A stretch of 64,000 bases of DNA, taken from contig JBJXFQ010000075.1 of NCBI GenBank assembly GCA_046155605.1, positions 1-64,000 on the forward strand. The letters are read 5' to 3'. Shown one piece after another: positions 49,968-58,938 of the stretch (position 1 is the stretch's first letter; each line of letters opens with the position of its first letter). The notes under the pieces are model-generated. The model saw only the letters and a program-made list of their open reading frames with translations, was not told where the DNA came from and searched no databases. This DNA is from JAEUIZ01 sp046155605 (GTDB taxonomy: Bacteria > Planctomycetota > Phycisphaerae > Phycisphaerales > UBA1924). A program made the position numbers and the translations under genes.

Positions 49968-51638
49968 TTTCTGCGACGCGTCCAGCTCTGTGGGCGACCA
50001 CTGCACATGGGCCGCGCCCAGGAGCGTGCCGGTGGCCTCGGCGAGGTCGGTCTGCGCGATCTGGTAGTCCGTCAGCGCCTGGATCTCGGAGAGTTGGGAT
50101 TCGGCGAGTCGGGTGGCGGCATCAAGGACGTTGGTGCTCGTCGAGCCGCCCACGTCGAACTGCCGCTGCTCGGCGGCGAGGGCCCGCGTGGCGAGGATCG
50201 TGGCCTGCCGCGAGGCGAGGATGCGCTGCCAGCCCGAGTCGATGGCGTCGATGGCGTCGAGGACCTCCTGGCGGACGGTCTGGACGCGGGCCTCGCGCGT
50301 GCCGAGCCGTTGGAGGCGGCGCAGGAGCGAGCCGCGGAGTTGCGACTTGGCGGCCTCGTTGCCGAGCGGGACTTCGAGGGTCGCGCCGACGGACCAATCC
50401 TCGAACTTGTTGCGGCCGAGGGTGCGGAAACTGTCCTGCGACGATGAGCCGAGGCCGTTGATGCGATAGGTCGCGTCGAGGTTGAGTTGCGGGAGCAGCC
50501 GGTTGCGGTCGAGTTCGATGTTGGCGGCGTCGGCGAGCAGTCGCAGTTCGATCTCGAGGAGTTCCATTCGAGATTGGACGGCGTCGTTGGTGACAGCGGC
50601 GGTGTCGATCAGATACTCGACGGGCGCGGGCTCGGTGGCGGTGACGACGGCGGTGGTCGAATCGACCTCCATCTCGGGCATGTTGATGACGCGCTTGAAC
50701 TCGCGCTGGCGGCGGAGCATGGCGTTCTGGGCGACGATGATGGCTTCGAGGCGGTCGGCGAGGCCGGATTGGGCGCGGACGACCTCGATCTCGCCGATGG
50801 CGCCCGCGGCGACGCGGCGCTTGGCGCGTTCGAGTTGGGCCGAGGCGAGTTCGTACTGCTGCTGTCGGACGTCGAGGTCCTTGCGACCCTGGTAGAGCCG
50901 CCAATAGGCGCGGTCGGCGGCGGAGAGTTGGTTGATGATGCCGAGTTTGGTCTGGGCCTGGGCGATCTGCTCGTTGTAGGAGGCGACGCGGATCGAGGTG
51001 GTCGCGGCGGTGCGGCCGGCGTCGCGCAACAGCGGATGGCTGATCGAGAACTCGAGATCGCTGGTCCAGGCGGGATTGAGCGTCGAGAACTGGTTGTCGG
51101 TCTCGGAGCGTGTGACGGGGAGGCCGATGGTGGCGGTGCCGCCCGTGCGGAGGGGGATGCGGACGCCGGGCTCGATGAGTTGGGTCTTGGATTGGGCGCT
51201 CGAGAGCGACGACGAGGTTGGCGAATCGAGTTCCTGCCAGAGGGCGCGGGTGGTGAAGGCGGCCTCGAAGCGGGCTTCTTCGGCGTCGAGCGTTGAGGCG
51301 GCGATGGCGGGATCGATCAGCGCGACCTGGATGTCGAGGTTGTTGGCCAGGGCCGAGGCGCGGGCCTCGGCGAGCGTGACGCTGCGAGTCGGCAGGGATT
51401 CGAGGCGGTGGCGCGCGGCTTCGGCGTCGGCGGCGGGCTCGGTCGAGGGTGGACGCGCGTAACGATCGATCGGGAGCGGTTCGATGCGACGGAGGCGTTC
51501 GGCGGGGGTCTGCCGACCGCGGTCGGAGTCGCTGCGGGCCAGGGGGCTTTGGCAGCCGGCGAGACCGGCAAGCAGGGCGATGGTGATGGCGGGCGTGCGG
51601 GGCACTCGTCGTCCTTTGGCCTTGAGAGATGCGGTCAT
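49962..51638 (-). CDS. TolC-family outer-membrane efflux lipoprotein
   Basis: The 558-residue protein has a lipobox ending LAGC, so it is anchored by lipid at about Cys25. Two outer-membrane efflux (TolC) repeats follow: helices such as LAEARASALANNLDIQ and AQAQTKLGIINQLSAADRAYW, and again from VTNDAVQSRMELLEIELRLLADAA. It forms the outer-membrane duct for MacAB-type export. The ATG (51638) overlaps the permease stop by four bases. The C-terminus (DASQKP) is encoded within the tandem repeat. Confidence 0.87.
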   Translation of the reverse strand: MTASLKAKGRRVPRTPAITIALLAGLAGCQSPLARSDSDRGRQTPAERLRRIEPLPIDRYARPPSTEPAADAEAARHRLESLPTRSVTLAEARASALANNLDIQVALIDPAIAASTLDAEEARFEAAFTTRALWQELDSPTSSSLSSAQSKTQLIEPGVRIPLRTGGTATIGLPVTRSETDNQFSTLNPAWTSDLEFSISHPLLRDAGRTAATTSIRVASYNEQIAQAQTKLGIINQLSAADRAYWRLYQGRKDLDVRQQQYELASAQLERAKRRVAAGAIGEIEVVRAQSGLADRLEAIIVAQNAMLRRQREFKRVINMPEMEVDSTTAVVTATEPAPVEYLIDTAAVTNDAVQSRMELLEIELRLLADAANIELDRNRLLPQLNLDATYRINGLGSSSQDSFRTLGRNKFEDWSVGATLEVPLGNEAAKSQLRGSLLRRLQRLGTREARVQTVRQEVLDAIDAIDSGWQRILASRQATILATRALAAEQRQFDVGGSTSTNVLDAATRLAESQLSEIQALTDYQIAQTDLAEATGTLLGAAHVQWSPTELDASQKP

Positions 51639-52861
51639 TCGTGGCGAAGGGCCACGATGGGGTCGAGGCGAGCGGCCTTGATGGCGGGGAACATGCCGGC
51701 GACGATGCCCGTGAACGCGCACGCCCCGACCGAGAGCGTCGGCGCCCACCAGGGGACCGCGGCGTCGGGCATCCAGATGCGCGTGATGAGCACCAGGCCG
51801 AAGCCGATCAGTAGCCCCACCCCGCCGCCCACGACGCAGAGGGTGACGGCCTCGACGAGGAACTGGAGCATGACGACGGCGGGCTTGGCACCCACGGCCT
51901 TGCGCAGGCCGATCTCACGGGTGCGCTCGCTGACGCTGGCGAGCATGATGTTCATGATCCCGATGCCCCCGACGATCAGCGAGATGCCCACGAGCAGCGC
52001 CGTCAGCCCGGTCAGGAACTGTCCGACTCGCCGCACCTGCGCGATCATCTGCTCGATCGCTTCGACGCCGAACGTGTTGGGCTCTTCCGGCTTGAGCCCG
52101 CGAACCTTCCGCATGTGGAAGGTCAGTTCGGCCTTTGCGTCCTCGTACTGCTCGGGGCTTTTCGTTGTTGCCATCGCGTACATCCGCGGCTCAGAACGGA
52201 GCATCGAGCCGGTGGCGAAGGGCATGTAGACCTCGGTTCGCGCCTCGTCGCCGCCGAACATGGGGCTGACGGCCTTGGTCTCGATCACTCCCACGATGAA
52301 GAACGCCCGCCCGCCCACGAGCACCCGCTCGCCGACGGGGTTTCGGTCGAGCCCGAGTTCGCCGATGGCCTTGTCGTTGATGATGCAGACGTTGAGCCGC
52401 TGATCCTCGTCGAGTTGCGAGAGCGGACGGCCCTGGAGCACCTCGCGCTGCTCGATGTCGAACCAACTGGGCCTGACGGCCTGCACGGTCACCATGTCCT
52501 TGTAGTTCTGGCCGTACTGGACCGACGTGGACATCTCCATGATCGGAGTGAGGGCCGAGAGCGAGGGCGCGGCGGCCATCATCCCGTCGATCTCCTTGAC
52601 CGTCATGCGGATCTGACGCCAGGAGTAGCGGTCGCGCTGTCCCTGCGGCATCCGCGGAAAGATCCAGACCTTGTTCGCGCCGATGGTCTTGAACTCGCTG
52701 AGCAGGTATCCCTCGGCACCCTTGGTCGCCGCCGAGACGAAGACAACCGCGGCCACCCCGATCAGGATGCCCAGCGTGGTCAGCAGCGCGCGGACCTTAT
52801 TCGCCCAGATCTGCTGGAGCGCCAGGCCCACGGTCTGCATCAGCAAGCGGATCACGATCAT
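51635..52861 (-). CDS. MacB-like ABC transporter permease (FtsX-type)
   Basis: The 408-residue protein begins with a membrane helix (RALLTTLGILIGVAAVVFVS), then a large periplasmic MacB_PCD domain (about 55-275), then three C-terminal helices of the FtsX type (GLTALLVGISLIVGGIGIMN, REIGLRKAVGAKPAVVML, LSVGACAFTGIVAGMFPA). This is the permease half of a mechanotransmission export pump. The ATPase stop overlaps its ATG by four bases (52858-52861), so all four genes are translationally linked. The cargo is unknown. Confidence 0.92.
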   Translation of the reverse strand: MIVIRLLMQTVGLALQQIWANKVRALLTTLGILIGVAAVVFVSAATKGAEGYLLSEFKTIGANKVWIFPRMPQGQRDRYSWRQIRMTVKEIDGMMAAAPSLSALTPIMEMSTSVQYGQNYKDMVTVQAVRPSWFDIEQREVLQGRPLSQLDEDQRLNVCIINDKAIGELGLDRNPVGERVLVGGRAFFIVGVIETKAVSPMFGGDEARTEVYMPFATGSMLRSEPRMYAMATTKSPEQYEDAKAELTFHMRKVRGLKPEEPNTFGVEAIEQMIAQVRRVGQFLTGLTALLVGISLIVGGIGIMNIMLASVSERTREIGLRKAVGAKPAVVMLQFLVEAVTLCVVGGGVGLLIGFGLVLITRIWMPDAAVPWWAPTLSVGACAFTGIVAGMFPAIKAARLDPIVALRHE

Positions 52862-53706
52862 GGTTTGGCCTCGGCGAGAATGGGATCGGCAATGACCGTG
52901 CCGTCGATGGGTGCGGGGATCGCCTGCTCAGCGGCAGCCTGGGTGGCGATCTTGGCAGCGCGGGCGAGATACTCTCGATGGATCGGGTCCTGTTCAGTAG
53001 GATGGTCCGAGACGATCTTTCCGTCGCGGAGCCGCACGATTCGGTGCGCGTGGCCCGCGATGTCCTCCTCGTGGGTCACGATGATGATCGTCTGGCCCTC
53101 GGCGTGGAGTTGCTTGAACAGCCCGATGATCTCTTCGCTCGTTTTGCTGTCGAGATTGCCCGTGGGCTCGTCGGCGAGCAGCAACGAGGGCTTGTTCACC
53201 AGGGCGCGAGCGACGGCGACGCGCTGCCGCTGACCGCCCGAGAGTTGGTTGGGCTTGTGCTTCATGCGGTCGCCCAGCCCGACGCGCCCGAGCGCCTCCT
53301 TTGACATCCGCCTCGCGCCCAGCCAGTGCCGCGGCGAATACATCAGCGGGAGCATGACGTTTTTTAGCGCCGTGGCACGGCCCAGGAGTTCGAAGGTCTG
53401 AAAGACGAAGCCGATCTCGCGGTTGCGGACGGTCGAGAGTTGCGTGGCGCCCATCTTGTGGACGGGCGTGCCGTTGAGGTCATAGGTGCCGCTGGTGGGG
53501 CGGTCGAGGCACCCGAGGATGTTCATGAGCGTGGACTTGCCCGAGCCCGAGGCACCCATGATGGCGACGAACTCGTTCTTTTTGACGTCAAGATCGACGC
53601 CGCGGAGCGCGTGGACCTTCTCGACGCCGATGCGATAGACCTTCTGCAGCCCGCGGATGCGGATGGTCATCGCGGCGGGGGTGGGCTTGGCGTGCTCACG
53701 ACTCAT
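52858..53706 (-). CDS. MacB/LolD-type ABC transporter ATPase
   Basis: The 282-residue ATPase has Walker A GASGSGKSTL, Q-loop FQTFELLG, the signature LSGGQRQRVAVARAL and Walker B LLLADEPTGNLD. Its C-terminal extension of about 40 residues (QAAAEQAIPAPIDGTVIADP) is specific to this protein. A start at 53670 (MTIRIRG) is possible, but 53706 keeps the gap to the adaptor gene at 7 bases. With the permease it would form a MacB-like tripartite exporter for peptides or lipoproteins. Confidence 0.92.
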   Translation of the reverse strand: MSREHAKPTPAAMTIRIRGLQKVYRIGVEKVHALRGVDLDVKKNEFVAIMGASGSGKSTLMNILGCLDRPTSGTYDLNGTPVHKMGATQLSTVRNREIGFVFQTFELLGRATALKNVMLPLMYSPRHWLGARRMSKEALGRVGLGDRMKHKPNQLSGGQRQRVAVARALVNKPSLLLADEPTGNLDSKTSEEIIGLFKQLHAEGQTIIIVTHEEDIAGHAHRIVRLRDGKIVSDHPTEQDPIHREYLARAAKIATQAAAEQAIPAPIDGTVIADPILAEAKP

Positions 53707-53713
53707 GGTGCGC

Positions 53714-55120
53714 TCACGACTTGCCGTTCGCGGGCTGGCCGCCGGCGACCTCGGACTTCTTGTCGCCGTTGCCCTTCTTCTTGGATCCCTCTTCCGCGAC
53801 GCTCTGGTCGTGCTTGAGGGTGGTGAGGATCTTGAACGGCCCGGTGACGATCTTCTCCCCGCCCGCGAGGCCCGAGACGACGATCGTGTGCGTCACGTCG
53901 CTCGTCCCGATCGAGACGGGCACCGCCCGCGTCTTGCCGTCGTCGCTGACGGCGTACACGATCCGCGCGAAGACCTTGTTCGTGTCCACGTTCGCGTTGC
54001 CGTCGGTGATGGTCTTGGGCAACTCATCGACGCGGCGATCGACCACGGCCTGGCTGGGCACACGGATCACGTCGGCGAACGTCTCGACCTGGATGTCCGC
54101 GTTCGCGGTGTAACCCGAGCGGAGGCGATCGCCTTTGGGCAGTTCCTCGCCCTGGCCCAGTTTCACGATGATCTGCGTCTCGAAATAACTCGTGCCGTCG
54201 CGCTCGGTGAGCCGCTTGAGGCCCACGAGGTCGACCACGCCGCTGAACTTCTTGTCGGGATAGGCGTTGAGGTAGATGATGGCCTTCTGCCCGACGCGGA
54301 CGGGGGCGACATTGGCCTCATCGACGCGGGCCTTCATGAGCATGACGGAGAAGTCGGCGATCTCCATGACCGTGGTGCCGATGTTGTTGAACGTGCCGAG
54401 CACCTGCTCGCCGACCTCGTTGTTGAGTTTGGTGATGATGCCGTCGATGGGCGAGAGGATGGTGGTGAAATCGAGGTTTTTCTTGGCGCGGGTGACGCTG
54501 GCCTCGGACATCTCGACGGAGTGCTCCGCGGCACGGACGGTCGCCTGCTGCTGGATATACCGCGTCTGGGCCGCGTCAAAGTCGCTCTTGGCGACGTCTT
54601 TGGTCTCCCAGAGGAGGATGACGCGATCAAGTTCGACCTTTAGATTGGCCAGTTCGGCGCGAAGGCCGTCAAGCCGCGCCTGGTCCTGCTTGAGCCCCGC
54701 CTCGGCCGAGGCGAGCGAGGCGACATAGTCGTCGGAGTCAAGGCGAACCACGACATCGCCGGCCTTGACGACATCACCCTCGCGGAAGGGGAGCGCGGTG
54801 ATCTTGGCGGAGACCTGGGCACCGATCTGGACGCGTGTCTTGGGCTCGATATTGCCGGGTGCGGAGACAACGCGGACGAGGTCGCCGCGCGCGACGGGCT
54901 CGATGCGGACCTCTGTCCCTCGCTCCTGAGGTCGGAACTTCTTCATCATCTCCTTGCCCTGAGGCGAGGCGAACATGAAGTACCCGCCGCCGCCGCAGGC
55001 CAGCGTCAGCACGATGAAGATTCCGAGGAGCCACTTCCACACGAGTCGAGGCCTCCGCCGCGCCCCCGATCGTCGCCGCCGGGCCGCGCGGCCCGATCCC
55101 GCCGAGTTGTTGGGGCTCAC
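53714..55120 (-). CDS. MacA/HlyD-type periplasmic adaptor
   Basis: The adaptor has an N-terminal anchor helix (WKWLLGIFIVLTLACGGGGY), a lipoyl-like half-motif (FREGDVVKAGDVVVRLDSDD), a helical hairpin (about 130-215), the second lipoyl half (FTTILSPIDGIITKLNNEVG) and beta-barrel and membrane-proximal domains ending in a Lys/Glu-rich tail. It links the ABC transporter to the TolC-like duct. A GTG at 55120 or a TTG at 55123 starts it; the ribosome site is weak. It heads the operon adaptor-ATPase-permease-duct. Confidence 0.9.
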   Translation of the reverse strand: MSPNNSAGSGRAARRRRSGARRRPRLVWKWLLGIFIVLTLACGGGGYFMFASPQGKEMMKKFRPQERGTEVRIEPVARGDLVRVVSAPGNIEPKTRVQIGAQVSAKITALPFREGDVVKAGDVVVRLDSDDYVASLASAEAGLKQDQARLDGLRAELANLKVELDRVILLWETKDVAKSDFDAAQTRYIQQQATVRAAEHSVEMSEASVTRAKKNLDFTTILSPIDGIITKLNNEVGEQVLGTFNNIGTTVMEIADFSVMLMKARVDEANVAPVRVGQKAIIYLNAYPDKKFSGVVDLVGLKRLTERDGTSYFETQIIVKLGQGEELPKGDRLRSGYTANADIQVETFADVIRVPSQAVVDRRVDELPKTITDGNANVDTNKVFARIVYAVSDDGKTRAVPVSIGTSDVTHTIVVSGLAGGEKIVTGPFKILTTLKHDQSVAEEGSKKKGNGDKKSEVAGGQPANGKS

Positions 55121-55246
55121 CAACCCGGAGTTTCGCCTCCGCTATGGCGAACCTTAGCCATGCTAGGGAAGTCCGGCGCTGGTACGCCCCCGGCGAGCCT
55201 GTTGTTACGCCGAGGCCTCCCGCTCAGCGCCCTACCTCGATTCCGG

Positions 55247-55945
55247 TCAGGAGCATCCCGCCGCGAACTGGTTGCTGAAGCACACGAAGTCGTTGACGTT
55301 GAGAACGGGCGGCACGGCCGAGCAGTCGCAGTTGGCCGAGACGTCGCCGGTCGAGAACTTGTTGAGGAAACAAATGAAGTCGTTGACGTTCAGGACCGGC
55401 GGCGAGGTGCTGTTGTCGCAGTTGGTCGGGCAGAGCGGCACGCGCGTGATCACCGCCGAGCCCGTCGTGATGCGAAGGCTACCCACGAGCGAAGAGGGCG
55501 TCAGCACGACGTTGGTGAGGCTGAACGTGGCGAAGTTGCTCGCGTCGATGCCGGTGGTCAGGTTGGCGGCGAAGTTGATCGTGATGCCGAGCAAGACCTG
55601 TGAGCCGGAGAGGGGCTGATCGGAGAGCGAGACGGGGTGAGTGCCGGGGCAGTTATCGGCCGTGCCGTTGAGAAACGCCGACGACCCCGGCTGGAGGGTC
55701 TCAAAGATCTGCGCGAGCGGCGTGGGGTTGGGGAAGAGCGTGCCGAGGATAAACCCGCTGCCGACGGCGCTCCCGCTGATCGCGTAGGTATAGCGGAAGG
55801 AGGGCGAGATGGTGCTCGGGGCACTGGAGCGCGTCTGGGCGAGGCCGTTCTGCAGCCGGACGTCGGTGAGATTGATGGTGACGGATTGCTGGGCGAGCGT
55901 GGCCGCGGGCAGGCCGAGCAGCGCGAGAACGAGTGCGTGGCGCAT
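55247..55945 (-). CDS. Exported protein with GC-type dockerin tail
   Basis: The 232-residue product has a signal peptide (1-18, ATLAQQ), a beta-sandwich domain of about 140 residues (FLNGTADNCPGTHPVSLSDQ) and two GC-type dockerin modules (CPTNCDNSTSPPVLNVNDF and NCDCSAVPPVLNVNDFVCF) ending FAAGCS. The domain is unrelated to known enzymes. It stands alone between the efflux operon and clpC, each separated by intergenic repeats. Confidence 0.8.
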   Translation of the reverse strand: MRHALVLALLGLPAATLAQQSVTINLTDVRLQNGLAQTRSSAPSTISPSFRYTYAISGSAVGSGFILGTLFPNPTPLAQIFETLQPGSSAFLNGTADNCPGTHPVSLSDQPLSGSQVLLGITINFAANLTTGIDASNFATFSLTNVVLTPSSLVGSLRITTGSAVITRVPLCPTNCDNSTSPPVLNVNDFICFLNKFSTGDVSANCDCSAVPPVLNVNDFVCFSNQFAAGCS

Positions 55946-55992
55946 GGGTGCTCCTTCGCCCTGAGCATACCAAGCGGTGCAAGCGGTGCAAG

Positions 55993-56062
55993 GCCCTTTC
56001 GGGCTTTCAAGACTTGAAATCGGGCCACGAAAGACACCGACCGCTCTGGGCAGCGGTCGGTG
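55993..56062. repeat. Dispersed hairpin element, copy F
   Basis: Three stems follow in order: GCCC/GGGC (55993-56004), TTTCAAG/CTTGAAA (56005-56019) and CACCGACCGCT/AGCGGTCGGTG (56035-56062), with GGGCCACGAAAGA between and GGCACG after. The last stem is a perfect 11-bp inverted repeat closely matching the middle stem near 6.2 kb. It lies 28 bases past the clpC stop and may terminate it. Confidence 0.72.
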
Positions 56063-56089
56063 GCACGGTTCGTCTTTTTGTCGCTGCCG

Positions 56090-58642
56090 TTAGGTGCTCT
56101 GTGCGCCGGCCGTCACCGGCCCGTCCTTCTTGGGCGTTTCGGAGCCCGCGAAGTAGAGGTGATCCTGCGGCTTGCCGTCGTCGTCGTTCTTGCGGGTCAC
56201 GACGATTCGGCCCTTGCCCGCCGCTTCACCCGAGAGCAGCATCTCTGACAGCGGGTCTTCGATGTACTGCCCGATGGCGCGACGCAGCGGCCTGGCACCG
56301 AAGTCCGGGTTGTAGCCCTTCTCGATCAGGAAGTCCTTGGCCACCTGGTCGAGTTCGAGGTGAACGCCCTGCTGTCGGAGCCGCTTGGCGACCTTCCCGA
56401 CCTCGTACTCGATGATCTGGACGAGGTCGTCCTTGGTCAGCGGGTGGAAGACGATGACGTCGTCGAGTCGGTTGAGGAACTCGGGCCGGAAGAAGCGCTC
56501 GACTTCCTTCATCAGTGACGATTTGAGGCTGTCGTAGTCGGCGTTCTGGCTCCGCTGGCGGAAGCCGAACGAGCCGCCTCCCTTGATCGTGTCGGCCCCG
56601 AGGTTCGAGGTCATGACCATGATCGTGTTGCGGAAATCGACGTTGCGGCCGAAGGAGTCGGTGAGCCGCCCCTCTTCCATGATCTGGAGGAGCATGTTAA
56701 AGACGTCCGGGTGGGCCTTCTCGACCTCGTCGAGGAGGATCACCGCGTATGGCCGGCGGCGGATGCGCTCCGTCAACTGTCCGCCCTCTTCGTAGCCGAC
56801 GTAGCCCGGGGGCGCGCCGACCAGGCGGCTGACGTTGTGCTTCTCCATGTACTCGCTCATGTCGAGGTGCAGGAGCGCCTCCTCGTCCCCGAACATGAAC
56901 TCGGCAAGCGCCTTGGCGAGCAGCGTCTTGCCCACGCCCGTCGGCCCGAGGAAGACGAACGAGCCCATCGGACGCTTCGGATCCTTCAGCCCCGCCCTCG
57001 CGCGGCGGATGCTCTTGGCGATCGCCTTGATCGCCTCGTCCTGGCTGATGACCTTCTTGTGCAGTTCCTTCTCGAGGTCCAGGAGCCGCTGGGCCTCCTG
57101 CTTCTCGAGACGCTGGAGCGGGACGCCCGTCATCTTGCTGACGACCTCGGCGACCACTTCCTCATCGACCACGCCGTCCACTTCCTTGGCGCGGTCCTTC
57201 CACTGCCGCTGGATCTCTTCCTTCTTCTTCTTCGCCTGCTCGCACTTGTCGCGGAGTTCGGCGGCTCGCTCGTAGTCCGCGGCCTTGACGGCCTCGTCCT
57301 TCTCGATCGCCAGTTTCTCGATCTGCGCCTCGAGGTCCGCCAAATCCGGCGGCTTGCTCATGCTCTTGATCCGCACCCGCGCCCCGGCCTCGTCGATCAC
57401 GTCGATTGACTTGTCCGGCTGCACGCGCCCGGTGATGTAGCGACCCGAGAGTTCGACCGCCGCCTTGACCGCCTCGTCGGTGATCCGGACACGGTGGTGG
57501 CTCTCGTAGCGATCGCGCAGGCCTTTGAGGATCTCGATCGTCTGGTCGTTGCTGGGCGGATCGACGGTGATGGATTGGAAGCGGCGGGCGAGCGCCGCGT
57601 CCTTCTCGATGTACTTGCGATACTCGTCAAAGGTCGTCGCGCCGATGCACTGGATCTCACCTCGCGCCAGCGCGGGTTTGAGCACGTTCGAGGCGTCGAT
57701 GGCGCCCTCGGCCCCGCCGGCACCGACCAGCGTGTGCAGTTCGTCGATGAAGAGCACGACGGTTTTGGCGCGCCGCACCTCGTTCATCACGGCCTTGATG
57801 CGCTCCTCGAACTGCCCGCGGTATTTCGTCCCGGCGACCATCATCGCCAGGTCGAGAACCACGATCCGCTTGTCGTGCAGAATCTCGGGGACCTCGTTGG
57901 CGATGATGCGCTGCGCGAGGCCCTCGACAATGGCTGTCTTGCCCACGCCCGCCTCGCCCAGCAGGACGGGGTTGTTCTTGGTGCGTCGGCAGAGCACCTG
58001 CACGAGGCGCTCGATCTCGGTCTCTCGCCCGATCACCGGGTCGAGGGTGCCTTCCTTGGCGAGTTCGGTCAGGTCGCGTCCGAAACTGTCGAGGGCCGGG
58101 GTCTTGGACTTCCCGCCCTTGGCGCGGGCTTCGCCGCCCGGGGCCGCGCCGGCACCTGCCGCCGATCCGCCGCCGCCGGCGCTCTCGGCCTCGCCGCCCT
58201 CGGCACCCGCGCCGAGGAGATTCAGGACTTCCTCGCGAACCTCTTCGAGTTTGAGGCCGAGGTTGCGCAAGACTTGCGCGGCCACCCCGTCATGCTCGCG
58301 GAGCAGGCCGAGCAGAAGGTGCTCGGTGCCGACGTAGTTGTGGTTGAGGTTTCGGGCCTCCTCGATGGCGTACTCGATCACCTTCTTGGCGCGAGGCGTC
58401 TGGGGCAGTTTCCCCATCGTCACCATCTCCGGCCCGGCCTTGACGAGTTTTTCGACCTCGAGCCGAACCTTGCGGAGATCGACTTCGAGGTTTTTGAGCA
58501 CGTTGGCCCCGACGCCGGAGCCTTCTTTGACGAGCCCGAGCAGGATGTGCTCGGTCCCGATGTATTCATGGTTGAAGCGCTGGGCTTCCTGGTTTGCCAG
58601 GGCCATGACCTTGCGGGCGCGGTCTGTGAATCGCTCAAACAT
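56090..58642 (-). CDS. clpC: ClpC-type AAA+ chaperone ATPase
   Basis: The 850-residue protein has two N-terminal Clp repeats, first AAA domain (Walker A GEAGVGKT, 229-236), a UVR-like middle helix (YERAAELRDKCEQ), and the second AAA domain (GPTGVGKT near 558) with the C-terminal ClpB-D2-like region. It unfolds proteins for ClpP. Arg fingers and sensor motifs are in place. The P-loop-bearing first domain is followed by a Gly/Ala-rich insertion (about 147-180) absent from most ClpC. No clpP or mcsAB is adjacent. Confidence 0.96.
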   Translation of the reverse strand: MFERFTDRARKVMALANQEAQRFNHEYIGTEHILLGLVKEGSGVGANVLKNLEVDLRKVRLEVEKLVKAGPEMVTMGKLPQTPRAKKVIEYAIEEARNLNHNYVGTEHLLLGLLREHDGVAAQVLRNLGLKLEEVREEVLNLLGAGAEGGEAESAGGGGSAAGAGAAPGGEARAKGGKSKTPALDSFGRDLTELAKEGTLDPVIGRETEIERLVQVLCRRTKNNPVLLGEAGVGKTAIVEGLAQRIIANEVPEILHDKRIVVLDLAMMVAGTKYRGQFEERIKAVMNEVRRAKTVVLFIDELHTLVGAGGAEGAIDASNVLKPALARGEIQCIGATTFDEYRKYIEKDAALARRFQSITVDPPSNDQTIEILKGLRDRYESHHRVRITDEAVKAAVELSGRYITGRVQPDKSIDVIDEAGARVRIKSMSKPPDLADLEAQIEKLAIEKDEAVKAADYERAAELRDKCEQAKKKKEEIQRQWKDRAKEVDGVVDEEVVAEVVSKMTGVPLQRLEKQEAQRLLDLEKELHKKVISQDEAIKAIAKSIRRARAGLKDPKRPMGSFVFLGPTGVGKTLLAKALAEFMFGDEEALLHLDMSEYMEKHNVSRLVGAPPGYVGYEEGGQLTERIRRRPYAVILLDEVEKAHPDVFNMLLQIMEEGRLTDSFGRNVDFRNTIMVMTSNLGADTIKGGGSFGFRQRSQNADYDSLKSSLMKEVERFFRPEFLNRLDDVIVFHPLTKDDLVQIIEYEVGKVAKRLRQQGVHLELDQVAKDFLIEKGYNPDFGARPLRRAIGQYIEDPLSEMLLSGEAAGKGRIVVTRKNDDDGKPQDHLYFAGSETPKKDGPVTAGAQST

Positions 58643-58938
58643 CTGCGGCCTCCCGGGTCGGGACAGTCCCGGCCCCGTTTATCGGTTCGTCAGAGCACCC
58701 GCGTGCGGATGCTTAAACCAAACGCCCATCAAACAATCCACGGCAATGCTACACGCGGAGGATTAAATGGGTTCGTTGGTCTTTGGGCTGCACGTGGCGT
58801 GCCACGAGGACTCCGGGCGATGCGGCGCGTGGCGGAGGCCCGGCCGGCGTTTCCAGGAGAGAGGCCGCGAAAGCCTGCCAAATCGGCGGTCGGGGGTGCG
58901 GGCGATAGACGGGCGAGACAAGGCACCGGCGCAATGGC
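58643..58938. other. Intergenic region upstream of clpC
   Basis: This 296-base gap precedes clpC and follows the end of the TauE/SafE gene on the same strand. It should hold the clpC promoter and any heat-shock control site. No CIRCE-like or CtsR-like repeat was recognised, and no coding frame is supported. Confidence 0.45.
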
